Origin: AV80 sp035536995 | Lineage (GTDB): Bacteria > Verrucomicrobiota > Verrucomicrobiia > Chthoniobacterales > UBA10450 | Length of the DNA: 64,000 bases | Direction of reading: 5' to 3' | NCBI GenBank assembly: GCA_035536995.1 | Contig: DATLNB010000079.1 | Span: 1-64,000, forward strand | Shown: one piece after another, positions 40,303 through 48,634 of the stretch | Position numbering within the stretch: position 1 is the stretch's first letter | Layout of the letters: every line of letters begins with the position of its first letter | Notes under the pieces: model-generated | The model's input: the letters and a program-made list of their open reading frames with translations, nothing else | Database searches by the model: none | What the model was told of the DNA's origin: nothing | Translations under genes and position numbers: made by a program

Positions 40303-41430
40303 ATGGCTGGTGAGGGTATCCATGTGTTTCGCGCGAGCCCTGGAACGTCGGCCGAGCACGGGAAGACGTTGCCGCAGCGGTACTTTGTTTCGGAGGAAAT
40401 CTTCGACGAAGAGACGAGGAAAATTTTTGCGCGACACTGGGTGGTAGCCGGGCACCAGAGCGAACTGGCGCAGCCGGGTGATTTTTTCCTGGCGGAAGTG
40501 GCGGGTGAGAGTGTGATTCTGACCCGCGATCGGGAAGGAGCGATTCGGGGCTTCTATAATGTCTGCCGGCATCGGGGTACGCTGTTGTGCGAAGAGGAAC
40601 GGGGGCATTCGGCGGCGATCCAGTGTCCATATCATGCCTGGACGTATGGACTCGATGGCCGGCTGATCGGCGCGCCCCACATGGATGAAGTGCGTGGGTT
40701 CCAGAGGGAGAAGTATTCGCTCCTCCCGGTGAGCACGGGGATTTGGGAAGGGTTCATTTTTGTGAACCTGGAGGAGAAGCCGATGCCGTTGGAGGAATGG
40801 TTCGCGCCGCTCCAACGGAAGTTCGCGGATTGGAACCTGGGCGAATTGCGATCAGGGAAGCGCGTCACCTACGAGGTGAAGGCGAACTGGAAGCTGATGT
40901 TTGAAAATTACTCGGAGTGTTACCACTGCCCCGGAGTGCACCCAATGTTGTCCAAGGTGTCGCCCTACGATTCCGCGGAGAACGATCTCACGGAAGGTCC
41001 GTTTCTCGGCGGATTCATGAAGATCAATAAGGGGAAGAGTTTGACGATGAGCGGGGAAGCGTGCGCGATGAAGATCGAGCAAGAGCAAGAGGAAGGGGAG
41101 CGGGTGTTCTATTACTCGATCTTTCCGAACATGCTCTTAAGCATGCATCCGGACTATGTGATGGTACATCAGCTTTGGCCCGAAGCGGCGGACCGGACAC
41201 GGATTGTGTGCGATTGGTTCTTTCATCCGCAGGCGTTCGGCCGACCGGATTTCAGGCCGGAGGACGCGGTGGAGTTCTGGGACCTAACGAACATACAGGA
41301 CTGGCACGTCTGCGAGCTCAGCCAGCAGGGGATTTCGTCGCGGGCGTATCAGCCGGGGCCATACTCCTCGCGGGAGAGCATTCCGGCAGCGTGGGACAGG
41401 GAGTATTTGCGACGGATGTCGCAAAAATGA
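40303..41430 (+). CDS. Rieske aromatic-ring-hydroxylating-type oxygenase, alpha subunit
   Basis: A 375-residue Rieske non-haem iron oxygenase. The [2Fe-2S] site is C-R-H in NVCRHRGTLLCEE and C-P-Y-H in IQCPYHAWTYG, and the mononuclear iron facial triad is in NYSECYHCPGVHP with a later Asp. It resembles single-component alpha subunits of the carnitine/choline monooxygenase-like group. No reductase or beta subunit is adjacent. GAGCAAGAGCAAGAGG inside the gene codes EQEQEE and resembles the microsatellite near kmo. Substrate unknown; no evidence links it to the kynurenine route. Confidence 0.88.
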   Translation: MAGEGIHVFRASPGTSAEHGKTLPQRYFVSEEIFDEETRKIFARHWVVAGHQSELAQPGDFFLAEVAGESVILTRDREGAIRGFYNVCRHRGTLLCEEERGHSAAIQCPYHAWTYGLDGRLIGAPHMDEVRGFQREKYSLLPVSTGIWEGFIFVNLEEKPMPLEEWFAPLQRKFADWNLGELRSGKRVTYEVKANWKLMFENYSECYHCPGVHPMLSKVSPYDSAENDLTEGPFLGGFMKINKGKSLTMSGEACAMKIEQEQEEGERVFYYSIFPNMLLSMHPDYVMVHQLWPEAADRTRIVCDWFFHPQAFGRPDFRPEDAVEFWDLTNIQDWHVCELSQQGISSRAYQPGPYSSRESIPAAWDREYLRRMSQK

Positions 41431-41477
41431 CGAATGACGAATGACCAATGACTAATGACGAACAGGAAATGTCCTGC

Positions 41478-41843
41478 TCATGCTCCTTTCTTGACCAGTT
41501 CTTCAAGAACTCGTTTCGGAGCGATGGCGCGGTAGCTCTCGTCTACGAACGCGAGAAGAACATTGATCGAAGTTTTCGCGGTCGGCCGCAGGGTCACCCA
41601 GCCTTTGGCCCCCAGCCCGTAATGCGTCGGCTCGGAACCGGGAAGCGCGAGCGCCTGTTTCTGTGAGATCGGGAGTTTGACCGAAAAGCTGAGATCATCC
41701 GGATCGGCCCGCATGAAAACGAACGTCTTCCCCTTCACCTTGAAAGCGCTTTCGCCCCATGGGAACGCCTCGGTGGTTTCGGGGTAGGCAAGCGCGTGGC
41801 TGCGCAATTTTTTGGCGATTGCGGCGGTAGCTGGCCGGCCCAT
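41478..41843 (-). CDS. MmcQ/YjbR family protein
   Basis: A 121-residue protein with the YjbR fold pattern: HALAYPETTEAFPWGESAFKVKGKTFVFM, then SFSVKLPISQKQALALPG and HYGLGAKGWVTLRPTA, then the helix LLAFVDESYRAIAPKR. Family proteins resemble double-wing DNA-binding domains but most have no known function. Probably co-transcribed with the downstream DUF1428 neighbour on the same strand (9 bp apart). Confidence 0.9.
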   Translation of the reverse strand: MGRPATAAIAKKLRSHALAYPETTEAFPWGESAFKVKGKTFVFMRADPDDLSFSVKLPISQKQALALPGSEPTHYGLGAKGWVTLRPTAKTSINVLLAFVDESYRAIAPKRVLEELVKKGA

Positions 41844-41852
41844 TGGCGATAA

Positions 41853-42209
41853 TCAGGCCTCGACCATCACCTTGAATCCGCCGTAGATCATCCGGCGTGG
41901 ATCGAACGGCGAGTCGCCTTTCATCATTTTTTCGAGGCGCGGATCGGTCATGACCTTCTTGTTTACACTGTTACGCTGCGCCTTCGATTTATAGACGATC
42001 CAGGAGAAGACGATCGTCTCGCCCGGTCGCGGTTTCACCACGCTGGAAAAGGATCGCGCCATTTTGCTGTTCAGGTCGTCGCCTACGCATTCGCGAAATT
42101 CGAGTGCGCCATGTTCGCGCCAAATCTTTCCTGCGTGGCTGGCCATACGCCGGTAGGCGGCCAGGTTTTTCTTCGGCACCGGCAGAACGTAACCATCGAC
42201 ATAGCTCAT
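41853..42209 (-). CDS. DUF1428 family protein
   Basis: A 118-residue protein; MSYVDGYVLPVPKKNLAAYRRMA at the N-terminus and VFSWIVYKSKAQRNSVNKKVMTDPR followed by RMIYGGFKVMVE are characteristic of DUF1428 (dimeric alpha/beta barrel fold). Function unknown. Confidence 0.93.
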   Translation of the reverse strand: MSYVDGYVLPVPKKNLAAYRRMASHAGKIWREHGALEFRECVGDDLNSKMARSFSSVVKPRPGETIVFSWIVYKSKAQRNSVNKKVMTDPRLEKMMKGDSPFDPRRMIYGGFKVMVEA

Positions 42210-42240
42210 GTGATTGGCCTAACGAAAAAACGGCGCCCGG

Positions 42241-43290
42241 TCAATCGGTCCCGGAGAGGCCGAGGAACTCGCGAGCTGTCCCGGAGAGAAGCCGGGATTT
42301 TTCGTCCGGCGAAAATCCCGCGATCGCCTCGATCAACTGACCGGGATGGGCCTCACCGAGCGGGAAGGGATAGTCCGATCCGAGCGCGACGCGCGCAGGG
42401 CCAAAGAATTTCACGAGCATCCGGAGCGCGTCGGCGTCGTGGACAAGTGAATCGACGTAGAATCGCGCGGGTTGATCGCCGCCGGCGAGGTAGGAACGCG
42501 GGTTGTTCTTGTTGTCCACGGCCACCAAATCCGGCCGAACCCGAAAAGCGTGCTCGATCCGTCCAATGGTGAACGGGAACGATCCGCCACCGTGGGCGAA
42601 GGCCACCCGCAACTTCGGAAAGCGATCGAAGACGCCACTGAATAGCATCGAACAAATGGCGAGACAGGTTTCGGCCGGCATCCCGACGAGCCACGGCAGC
42701 CAGTACTTCTGCATGCGTTTCTTGCCGAGCATGTCCCACGGATGAACGAAGATGGCGGCACCAAGTTTCTCCGCCGTTGCCCATATCGGGTCGAGCGACG
42801 GGTGATCGAGATTCCGGCAGTCGGGGCCGTGGCAATTCTCGTTTGCATCGACATGGCTGCCAATCTGGATGCCCCGGAAGCCGAGCTCACCGACACATCG
42901 TTCCAATTCACCGGCCGCGCGATCCGGGTCCTGCAACGGAACGGTCCCAAGGCCGGCGAAGTTTTGCGGATGGGCCCGAACGATTTCTGCGATGTGATCG
43001 TTTAGCATTCGGGAGAGATCGAGAGCATCAGGCGTTTTTGCCCAGTAGCTGAACATCACGGGTACGGTGGAAAGGACCTGCATGGTCACCCCGGTCCGCT
43101 CCATGTCTTCGAGCCGGCGCGCCGGGTCCCAGGTGTTGGACTCGACTTTCCGAAAGAGCGTGTCGCCCTTCATCATCCGCGCGCTGCAAGCATCGCAATG
43201 CTCTAGCCGGATGAAGCCCGGATAACCGTATTTCTTATCGAGATCGGGCCACTCGCGCGGGAGAATGTGCGTGTGAAGATCGATCTTCAT
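42241..43290 (-). CDS. 2-amino-3-carboxymuconate-6-semialdehyde decarboxylase (ACMSD)
   Basis: A 349-residue amidohydrolase-type decarboxylase. The start MKIDLHTHILPREWPDLDKK carries the H-x-H metal site and is nearly diagnostic for ACMSD; further sites are the His of AAIFVHPWDML, the His of RVAFAHGGGSFPF and the Asp of ALGSDYPFPLG. It removes CO2 from ACMS, diverting the pathway from quinolinate/NAD towards 2-aminomuconate semialdehyde. The next gene upstream on the same strand makes its substrate. The ATG at 43290 is chosen; the longer frame runs into REP DNA. Confidence 0.93.
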   Translation of the reverse strand: MKIDLHTHILPREWPDLDKKYGYPGFIRLEHCDACSARMMKGDTLFRKVESNTWDPARRLEDMERTGVTMQVLSTVPVMFSYWAKTPDALDLSRMLNDHIAEIVRAHPQNFAGLGTVPLQDPDRAAGELERCVGELGFRGIQIGSHVDANENCHGPDCRNLDHPSLDPIWATAEKLGAAIFVHPWDMLGKKRMQKYWLPWLVGMPAETCLAICSMLFSGVFDRFPKLRVAFAHGGGSFPFTIGRIEHAFRVRPDLVAVDNKNNPRSYLAGGDQPARFYVDSLVHDADALRMLVKFFGPARVALGSDYPFPLGEAHPGQLIEAIAGFSPDEKSRLLSGTAREFLGLSGTD

Positions 43291-43301
43291 CTGTAGGAAT
43301 G

Positions 43302-43372
43302 GTAGGGACGCCGCGCTGCGGCGTCCAGATTGCGCCGCGGTGAGCGCGGACATCGCAGCGCGATGTCCCTAC
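43302..43372. repeat. REP inverted pair with GTAG heads
   Basis: GTAG (43302) plus stem GGACGCCGC, GCT, GCGGCGTCC, then the inverted partner GGACATCGC, AGC, GCGATGTCC followed by CTAC ending at 43372. The two stems differ in sequence but each pairs perfectly. It fills the gap between the dioxygenase and decarboxylase genes exactly. Confidence 0.85.
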
Positions 43373-43894
43373 CTAGAATGGTTTGACCGGCTCAGGCTGG
43401 GGAACCTTGTGGCCGCAGTTTTTGCAGGTCCGGCGGGTGTCGTCGTTCCAGAAATCGAGCATGGCCTGGCTGAAGTGCTGGACAATATCGCCGCAGTCGA
43501 AATCGATGTCTTCGACGAGGCCGTCGCATTTATCGCAGTAAAAGATGACGTGCTCATGCTCGCCTGGCGGCCGCCGGCGTTCCACGACGATGCCAACGGT
43601 ATCCGGCGGGCGGACAGGCGCGTGCGGAACGTTGGGCGGGATAAAGAATGTTTCTCCTTCCCGGACGAGATGATCGACAATCCGGTCGCCTTCCCGGATC
43701 CGCACCTTGATGTCGCCCTTCAGCTGGTAAAAATATTCTTCGGAATCGACCAGATGAAAGTCGTTCCGCGCATTCGGGCCCTTGATGACCATGACGAAAA
43801 AGTCGCGGCCGTCGTAAAGATAACGGTTGCTGACCGGTGGCTTGAACAGCTCCCGGTTCGCTTCGATCCAGTCGTTAACGTTAATCGGCGGCAG
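43373..43894 (-). CDS. nbaC: 3-Hydroxyanthranilate 3,4-dioxygenase
   Basis: A cupin that opens 3-hydroxyanthranilate to ACMS with Fe(II) and O2. Iron ligands: His and Glu of DFHLVDSEEYFYQLKGD and His of PPNVPHAPVRP. A rubredoxin-like C-terminal site (CDKCDG and CKNCGH) is that of the bacterial type. The first ATG (43792) would cut off the conserved WIEANRELFKPPVSNRYLYDG segment, which is encoded in frame upstream without any ATG, GTG or TTG back to a stop near 43990. The CTG at 43894 is used here as a provisional start, giving 173 residues, the usual size; ATC at 43921 is an alternative. Confidence 0.88.
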   Translation of the reverse strand: MPPINVNDWIEANRELFKPPVSNRYLYDGRDFFVMVIKGPNARNDFHLVDSEEYFYQLKGDIKVRIREGDRIVDHLVREGETFFIPPNVPHAPVRPPDTVGIVVERRRPPGEHEHVIFYCDKCDGLVEDIDFDCGDIVQHFSQAMLDFWNDDTRRTCKNCGHKVPQPEPVKPF

Positions 43895-44126
43895 GACTTT
43901 GGTCGTCGTTCCGGTGCCGATTTTTTCCGGCGGAGAAAGAGTGGCAGTTGTGATGCCCGAGCGTATTTCGGCGGCCCAGTAACGTCAACTATTCCGCTGC
44001 TCTCGACGTCGCTCGAATTCGCCGTCATCCTCAACCTGTCGAAGGATCCCGTGGAGCTTCGGGCGGTTTAACTGACGGAGCGGCCGCGCCGACTGGCCCC
44101 GCGGCCCTCGACTACCTCCGCTCGCG

Positions 44127-44963
44127 ATGACCAGAACTTTTTTGCTCACCGGACTGGCGATGCTCGCCTTTGCGAGCAATTCGCTCCTCTGTCGCCTGGC
44201 GCTGAAAGAAACGGCGATCGATGCCGCCAGCTTTACCCTCGTGCGAATCGTGTCCGGCGCGCTCTGCCTGGCGATGCTCGTCTGGGTGCGCCAGCGGCGT
44301 TTCGCCCGTGCCGGCAACTGGATCTCGGCCCTGGCTTTGTTCGGCTACGCTGCGCTTTTTTCGTTCGCCTATCTTCGTCTCAGCGCGGGAACCGGGGCGC
44401 TCCTGCTCTTCGGCGCTGTCCAGGCAACCATGATTATTCGGGCATTCCAAGGCGGGGAGCGGCTCCGAACCCTCCAGTGGCTCGGCCTGCTGATCGCGAT
44501 CGCCGGGCTGGTCGTCCTTGTTTTTCCGGGCCTGTCCGCCCCCCCTTTAAGCGGTGCGGTCCTCATGCTCGGCGCCGGGGTGGCCTGGGGGATTTATTCG
44601 CTTCGCGGCAAGGGCAATTCAGATCCGCTCGGCGCGACCGCGGGAAATTTTGTCTTCGCGGTGCCGATGGCTTTGCTCCTAAGTCTGGCCACGTTTTCCT
44701 CCGCGCGTGCGGACGTTGCGGGGATTGCCTACGCAGTCGCGTCTGGGGCGATTGCCTCGGGGATCGGTTACGCGATCTGGTATTCGGCTTTGCCTGGGTT
44801 ACGCGCCACTGCGGCCGGCTCGGTCCAGCTCAGCGTGCCAGTGCTCGCTGCATTGGGTGGAATCATTTTCCTCAGCGAACCAATCACCTTGCGGCTCGTG
44901 CTCGCTTCCCTGGCAGTGCTCGGAGGGATCGGGCTCGTCCTGGCGGAACGGCGCGCGAGTTGA
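44127..44963 (+). CDS. EamA/DMT-family transporter
   Basis: A 278-residue protein with ten predicted membrane helices in two EamA repeats (LTGLAMLAFASNSLLCRLAL... and GAVLMLGAGVAWGIYSLRGKG...). The DMT family exports amino acids and other metabolites. It sits between the dioxygenase and formamidase genes, so a tryptophan-related compound is conceivable, but the direction and substrate are unknown. Confidence 0.9.
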   Translation: MTRTFLLTGLAMLAFASNSLLCRLALKETAIDAASFTLVRIVSGALCLAMLVWVRQRRFARAGNWISALALFGYAALFSFAYLRLSAGTGALLLFGAVQATMIIRAFQGGERLRTLQWLGLLIAIAGLVVLVFPGLSAPPLSGAVLMLGAGVAWGIYSLRGKGNSDPLGATAGNFVFAVPMALLLSLATFSSARADVAGIAYAVASGAIASGIGYAIWYSALPGLRATAAGSVQLSVPVLAALGGIIFLSEPITLRLVLASLAVLGGIGLVLAERRAS

Positions 44964-45009
44964 ACCTTCCGCCGTGCGACCGAGACCGTTAGGTTGCGAC
45001 TCGTTCACC

Positions 45010-45654
45010 ATGAAGATTTTCGATATCTCGCGTCCGCTTTTCAACGGTCTTGCTCCATGGCCGGGCGATACCGCTTTCCATTTCGAGTTGAAATGGAAGA
45101 TGGCGGAGGGCGCATCGGTCAACGTTGGAGCAGCTGAGACAGGACTTCACAACGGCACTCATGCCGACGCGCCATTTCATTTTCAGGCGGATGGAACGAC
45201 GATCGATCGGATGCCGCTCGAAACTTATTTCGGCGAAGCGGTTGTGGTTGACCTAACGAGTCGATTTGGAGCAGGTGGAGAGGGGGAAATCACGGTGGCC
45301 GATCTCCAGCCGAGGGCTGATGCGCTTAGGAGCGCGCCCCGTCTGCTGGTGAAGACGGGCGCGTGGCCCGATCCGGCTATCTTTCCAGAACGTATTCCGG
45401 TCATCGCTTCTGATGTGCCGGGGTTTCTGCAGGATCGAAAAGTGAAGCTGCTCGGGCTTGATCTGCCGTCGGTGGATGCGATCGATTCGAAGACGCTCGA
45501 TAACCATCACGCCCTGGCCGCGGCCGGCATTGCGATCGTTGAATCACTCGACTTAAGCGCGATCCCCGAAGGGACGTACCGTTTCGCGGCGTTTCCGCTT
45601 CGGATTCGCGGCGGCGACGCGGCCCCGGTCCGCGCCGTCCTCTGGCTGGATTAG
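45010..45654 (+). CDS. kynB: Kynurenine formamidase (KynB-type cyclase family)
   Basis: A 214-residue metal-dependent hydrolase of the cyclase family that converts N-formylkynurenine to kynurenine and formate. The signature HNGTHADAPFHF (H-x-G-T-H-x-D-A-x-x-H) supplies the metal ligands, and the start FDISRPLFNGLAPWPGDTAF matches KynB. The later DNHHALAAAGI also fits. Located 46 bp after the EamA gene in the same direction, probably one operon. Cyclase-family relatives with other substrates exist, so the assignment rests partly on the neighbouring kynurenine genes. Confidence 0.88.
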   Translation: MKIFDISRPLFNGLAPWPGDTAFHFELKWKMAEGASVNVGAAETGLHNGTHADAPFHFQADGTTIDRMPLETYFGEAVVVDLTSRFGAGGEGEITVADLQPRADALRSAPRLLVKTGAWPDPAIFPERIPVIASDVPGFLQDRKVKLLGLDLPSVDAIDSKTLDNHHALAAAGIAIVESLDLSAIPEGTYRFAAFPLRIRGGDAAPVRAVLWLD

Positions 45655-45658
45655 CGTC

Positions 45659-45795
45659 GGAGGGACTTGCTTCTGCACGTCCGCGTGATGGAGCGCAGAG
45701 GAGGACTTGCAGAAGCAAGTCCCTCCGAGGGAGCAGAAGCAAGTCCCTCCGAGAACACAATGGGACTTGCGAAAGGAGGTCCGTCCGAGGAGGAA
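45659..45795. repeat. REP cluster, ACTTGC stem variant
   Basis: GGAG plus GGACTTGC, TTCT, GCACGTCC at 45659; then GGACTTGC, AGAA, GCAAGTCC, CTCC at 45703, where the change in both arms (G to T and C to A) keeps the pairing; then partial copies to 45795. The compensatory change indicates selection on the hairpin. Confidence 0.85.
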
Positions 45796-45803
45796 TCACA
45801 GGC

Positions 45804-47267
45804 GTGAGCCGTCTGCTCGAGTCCCGCATCACACGGTGGGGTGCCGTGACACTCGCGCTGGCGCTCTTCGGCGTGACGAATCTTCCCTGGCACCTGGATG
45901 ACTACGACCAGGCGAAACAGGCCTTCACCTCCTTCGAGATGGTGGAATCAGGGCATTGGCTTTACCAGCACACTCCTAATCGCTGGGTGGCCACGAAACC
46001 GCCGCTGGTCGGTTGGATTTCCGCTGCGGTTTACGGAATCACGCGGTCGTGGGAATTAGCGTGGCGGCTGCCTTCTTTCCTGGCCGCAATTGGTTTGCTC
46101 GTGCTCGTCACCCGCGCCGCGGGCAGCTACGGAGCCGTGGCCAGCCTGATCGCGGCCAGCGCGTTCAGCCTTAACCTGCTGACGCCGCGGCTCGCCTCGC
46201 TGGTCCGAACCGACATGCCGCTCGCACTCGTTCTCTTCGGAGCGGGCCTGGTGATCTGGAACAAGGCGCGAGAGCGGACGCGGTGGACGAGCCGAGATCA
46301 GCTCATTTTGTTTGCGTTACTCAGCGCGGGGATGCTGATCAAGGGTCCGATCGTTTACGCATTCCTGCTTCCAGGCGTCGTAGCTGTGGAATGGCTAAGT
46401 CGCCGCCGCCGCGTCGCGAACCCTGCGTGGAGCGGATGGCTGCCGTGGCTCCTCTCGTTTCTCGTTTTCCTTATCTGGGTTGGAGGCGGAATCCTGTTCG
46501 TGCCGGATTTCACCGAGCACGTTGTCCTGCGCGAATTTGCGGGCCGGTTTAGTGACGAGGTCCATCGGTCGCAACCCTTTTATTATTATTTGCCGCACCT
46601 GCTCCACCGTTTCGCACCGTGGAGCTTGTTGCTGATTGGCCTGGCATTTTTGACGCGGAAACCAGAGGAGGGCTCCTCGGCGCCGCGGACTGCCGGGTTG
46701 TCGCTACCGACTTTCTGGCTGCTCGCCTGGAGCATCGGTGGATTGATCGTTATGTCGTGTGTTCCGTCAAAGCGGATCGACCGGATTTTCCCGATTATCC
46801 CACCGCTTTGTTTGCTGCTCGGTGTTCTCGCAACCGACGCACGTGGCCGGTTCGGCAGAGCAGTGGATCGTTTGTGCGTGATCGCGCTTGGTCTGGCTGT
46901 CCTGGGCACGACCGCGTACACAGTGCAGAAGACGATCGCGGCGCAGCGCGAACAGCGTGACGCTTTCGCGGTTTTCGGGCGCGCTGTCGTGCGCGAAGTC
47001 GCAGCCCACCAATGGCGATACGCGTTGGTCGGCCGTGATGATGAAGGGCTCGCTCTCTACGTTCGCCGAATCGAATTCCTGAATCCTTATCAGGGCGTCG
47101 CCGAGTGGAACGCCGGGCGGGTTGATGCGCTCGTTGTTCCCGAGGACGATCTGCCGAAGATCCTTCCGCTGCTTAACCCGCCCGAACCGACTCGAGCGCT
47201 CACTTCCGGTCAGGCAGGGCGTTATCGAAGACGCTACGTGCTTCTGGCCAAGCGGTCTTCCGCCTGA
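45804..47267 (+). CDS. GT39/ArnT-like membrane glycosyltransferase
   Basis: A 487-residue integral membrane protein with about ten helices. The first external loop has the acidic pair in LPWHLDDYDQAKQAFTSFEM, where GT-C enzymes such as ArnT and PMT bind the lipid-linked sugar donor, followed by NRWVATKPPLVGWISAAVYG. It most likely transfers a sugar from a polyprenyl phosphate to lipid A or another periplasmic acceptor. Start GTG at 45804 after AGGAGGAATC. No Arn operon genes are nearby. Confidence 0.87.
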   Translation: MSRLLESRITRWGAVTLALALFGVTNLPWHLDDYDQAKQAFTSFEMVESGHWLYQHTPNRWVATKPPLVGWISAAVYGITRSWELAWRLPSFLAAIGLLVLVTRAAGSYGAVASLIAASAFSLNLLTPRLASLVRTDMPLALVLFGAGLVIWNKARERTRWTSRDQLILFALLSAGMLIKGPIVYAFLLPGVVAVEWLSRRRRVANPAWSGWLPWLLSFLVFLIWVGGGILFVPDFTEHVVLREFAGRFSDEVHRSQPFYYYLPHLLHRFAPWSLLLIGLAFLTRKPEEGSSAPRTAGLSLPTFWLLAWSIGGLIVMSCVPSKRIDRIFPIIPPLCLLLGVLATDARGRFGRAVDRLCVIALGLAVLGTTAYTVQKTIAAQREQRDAFAVFGRAVVREVAAHQWRYALVGRDDEGLALYVRRIEFLNPYQGVAEWNAGRVDALVVPEDDLPKILPLLNPPEPTRALTSGQAGRYRRRYVLLAKRSSA

Positions 47268-47339
47268 GCCGGCCGCGCGAAAAGCCTGCTCGACTTTGAA
47301 GCAACCGTTTGTAGTCTCGCGTCCAAGCTGAACGACCTG

Positions 47340-47867
47340 ATGCAGTTCCCGAAGATGGAGATCGAGGCGCTCTGGTGTCCATGGCGTGTCGAATATTTCG
47401 AGCAGGAAACGCCGAACCCGGATTTCCTCTCCGAAGCGGCGCGGACGAGCGACGATGCCGCGCACCTTGTTTTGGCCCGGCGGAAGAACGCGTTCCTGAT
47501 GATGAACCGCTATCCTTATATCTCCGGGCATCTCATGGCCGTGCCTTACCGCAAGACCGGAGACGCCTCGGCCTTGGGCGAAAATGAAGTGCTCGAGCTT
47601 TGGGAGCTGGCCATGCACGGGCAACGCCTCCTCCGGGAAACAATGAAGGCGCAGGGTTTCAATCTCGGTTTGAACCTTGGCCAATGCGCCGGGGCCGGCG
47701 TCCCGGACCACTTGCACCTCCATATTGTCCCTCGCTGGAATGGCGACACGAATTTCATGCCGGTCCTTTCCGGGACCCGGATGCTCTCGGAAGGATTGCG
47801 CGGGTTGTACGATAAATTGATTGCGACCCAGGCGCGTTTGGAGAAAAACAACGCAACCTCATCATGA
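47340..47867 (+). CDS. HIT-domain hydrolase/transferase
   Basis: A 175-residue histidine-triad protein with catalytic motif HLHLHIVPRW, N-terminal CPWRVEYFEQ, and LVLARRKNAFLMMNRYPYISGHLMAVPYRK, typical of the Ap4A-phosphorylase-like HIT branch. It probably hydrolyses or phosphorolyses dinucleoside polyphosphates. The next gene starts in an ATGA overlap. Confidence 0.92.
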   Translation: MQFPKMEIEALWCPWRVEYFEQETPNPDFLSEAARTSDDAAHLVLARRKNAFLMMNRYPYISGHLMAVPYRKTGDASALGENEVLELWELAMHGQRLLRETMKAQGFNLGLNLGQCAGAGVPDHLHLHIVPRWNGDTNFMPVLSGTRMLSEGLRGLYDKLIATQARLEKNNATSS

Positions 47868-48562
47868 CGACGACCTGGATCGAACCGCCACCGAAACCAA
47901 GACGCAGCGGCTGCCTCGGCAAAGGCTGCATGATGCTGTGCGTTTTCCTGATTCTGCTCGGGGTCGCCTTTTTCGTGGGCGGATATGTCGGCGTCCGCTA
48001 CGTCGTCACGACCACGCAGCCGAAAGAAATCCCGCAGGTCCAATCAAGCGAGGCAGAACAGGAAGCGGTCCGCACCCGTTGGGAACAATTTAAGGACGGG
48101 CGCCGCGCCGCCGACACCACGATGGCGACGACCACCGTGGAAGGCACAACGACCGAGGTCGCCCCGCCGGCCACGAACCGAATCGAGCTAAGTGCGAACG
48201 ATATTAACCAGCTCATCGCGGGCAGCCGGAAATTGCAGGGAAAGGCGTTTGTCTCGATCGAGAATAATGTCGCGCGCGTCCAGGTGAGTGTGCCGCTCGA
48301 GAAAGTCGGGTTCCGTGGACGTTTTCTGAATGGTGAGCTCCAGGTCCGCTCGTCGCCCGATCGGAACCCCCGCAACATTGAAATCACCGAGGTCTCACTC
48401 GGTGGCGTGTCGGAAAAAGTCCTGAACGCGCTTCTCGGCTTCCGCTCGCTGCGCAGCTACGCCGACCAGTACGCGACCGAATACGACATCACGAGCTTCG
48501 CCATCGAAGATAACCGGGTGATCATTGAGAACGGGCGGGCGATCCCCGGGGTAACGCCGTAG
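47864..48562 (+). CDS. Membrane-anchored protein of unknown function
   Basis: A 232-residue protein with one transmembrane helix (MLCVFLILLGVAFFVGGYVGVRYVV, residues ~24-48) preceded by a basic, Cys-containing cytoplasmic tail. The periplasmic part has a Thr-rich linker and a beta domain with LSANDINQLIAGS, then GRFLNGELQVRS, resembling YpmS-like or DUF2993-like lipid-binding anchors. ATGA overlap with the HIT gene. Confidence 0.75.
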   Translation: MTTTWIEPPPKPRRSGCLGKGCMMLCVFLILLGVAFFVGGYVGVRYVVTTTQPKEIPQVQSSEAEQEAVRTRWEQFKDGRRAADTTMATTTVEGTTTEVAPPATNRIELSANDINQLIAGSRKLQGKAFVSIENNVARVQVSVPLEKVGFRGRFLNGELQVRSSPDRNPRNIEITEVSLGGVSEKVLNALLGFRSLRSYADQYATEYDITSFAIEDNRVIIENGRAIPGVTP

Positions 48563-48580
48563 ATTGCGTTGCAGACCTTT

Positions 48581-48603
48581 GTAGGCCGTCCGTGTCAGAC
48601 GGC
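48581..48603. repeat. REP hairpin, GTAG head
   Basis: GTAG followed by GCCGTC, CGTGTCA, GACGGC in the gap between convergent genes; a bidirectional terminator role is possible. Confidence 0.65.
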
Positions 48604-48634
48604 GTAGGGGCGACCGCGTTTCACAGAAACGCCC

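Noticed and set aside
40303..41430. Rieske oxygenase as the missing tryptophan-opening enzyme
   Set aside because: Tryptophan 2,3-dioxygenases are haem proteins unrelated to Rieske oxygenases; proximity alone is not enough.
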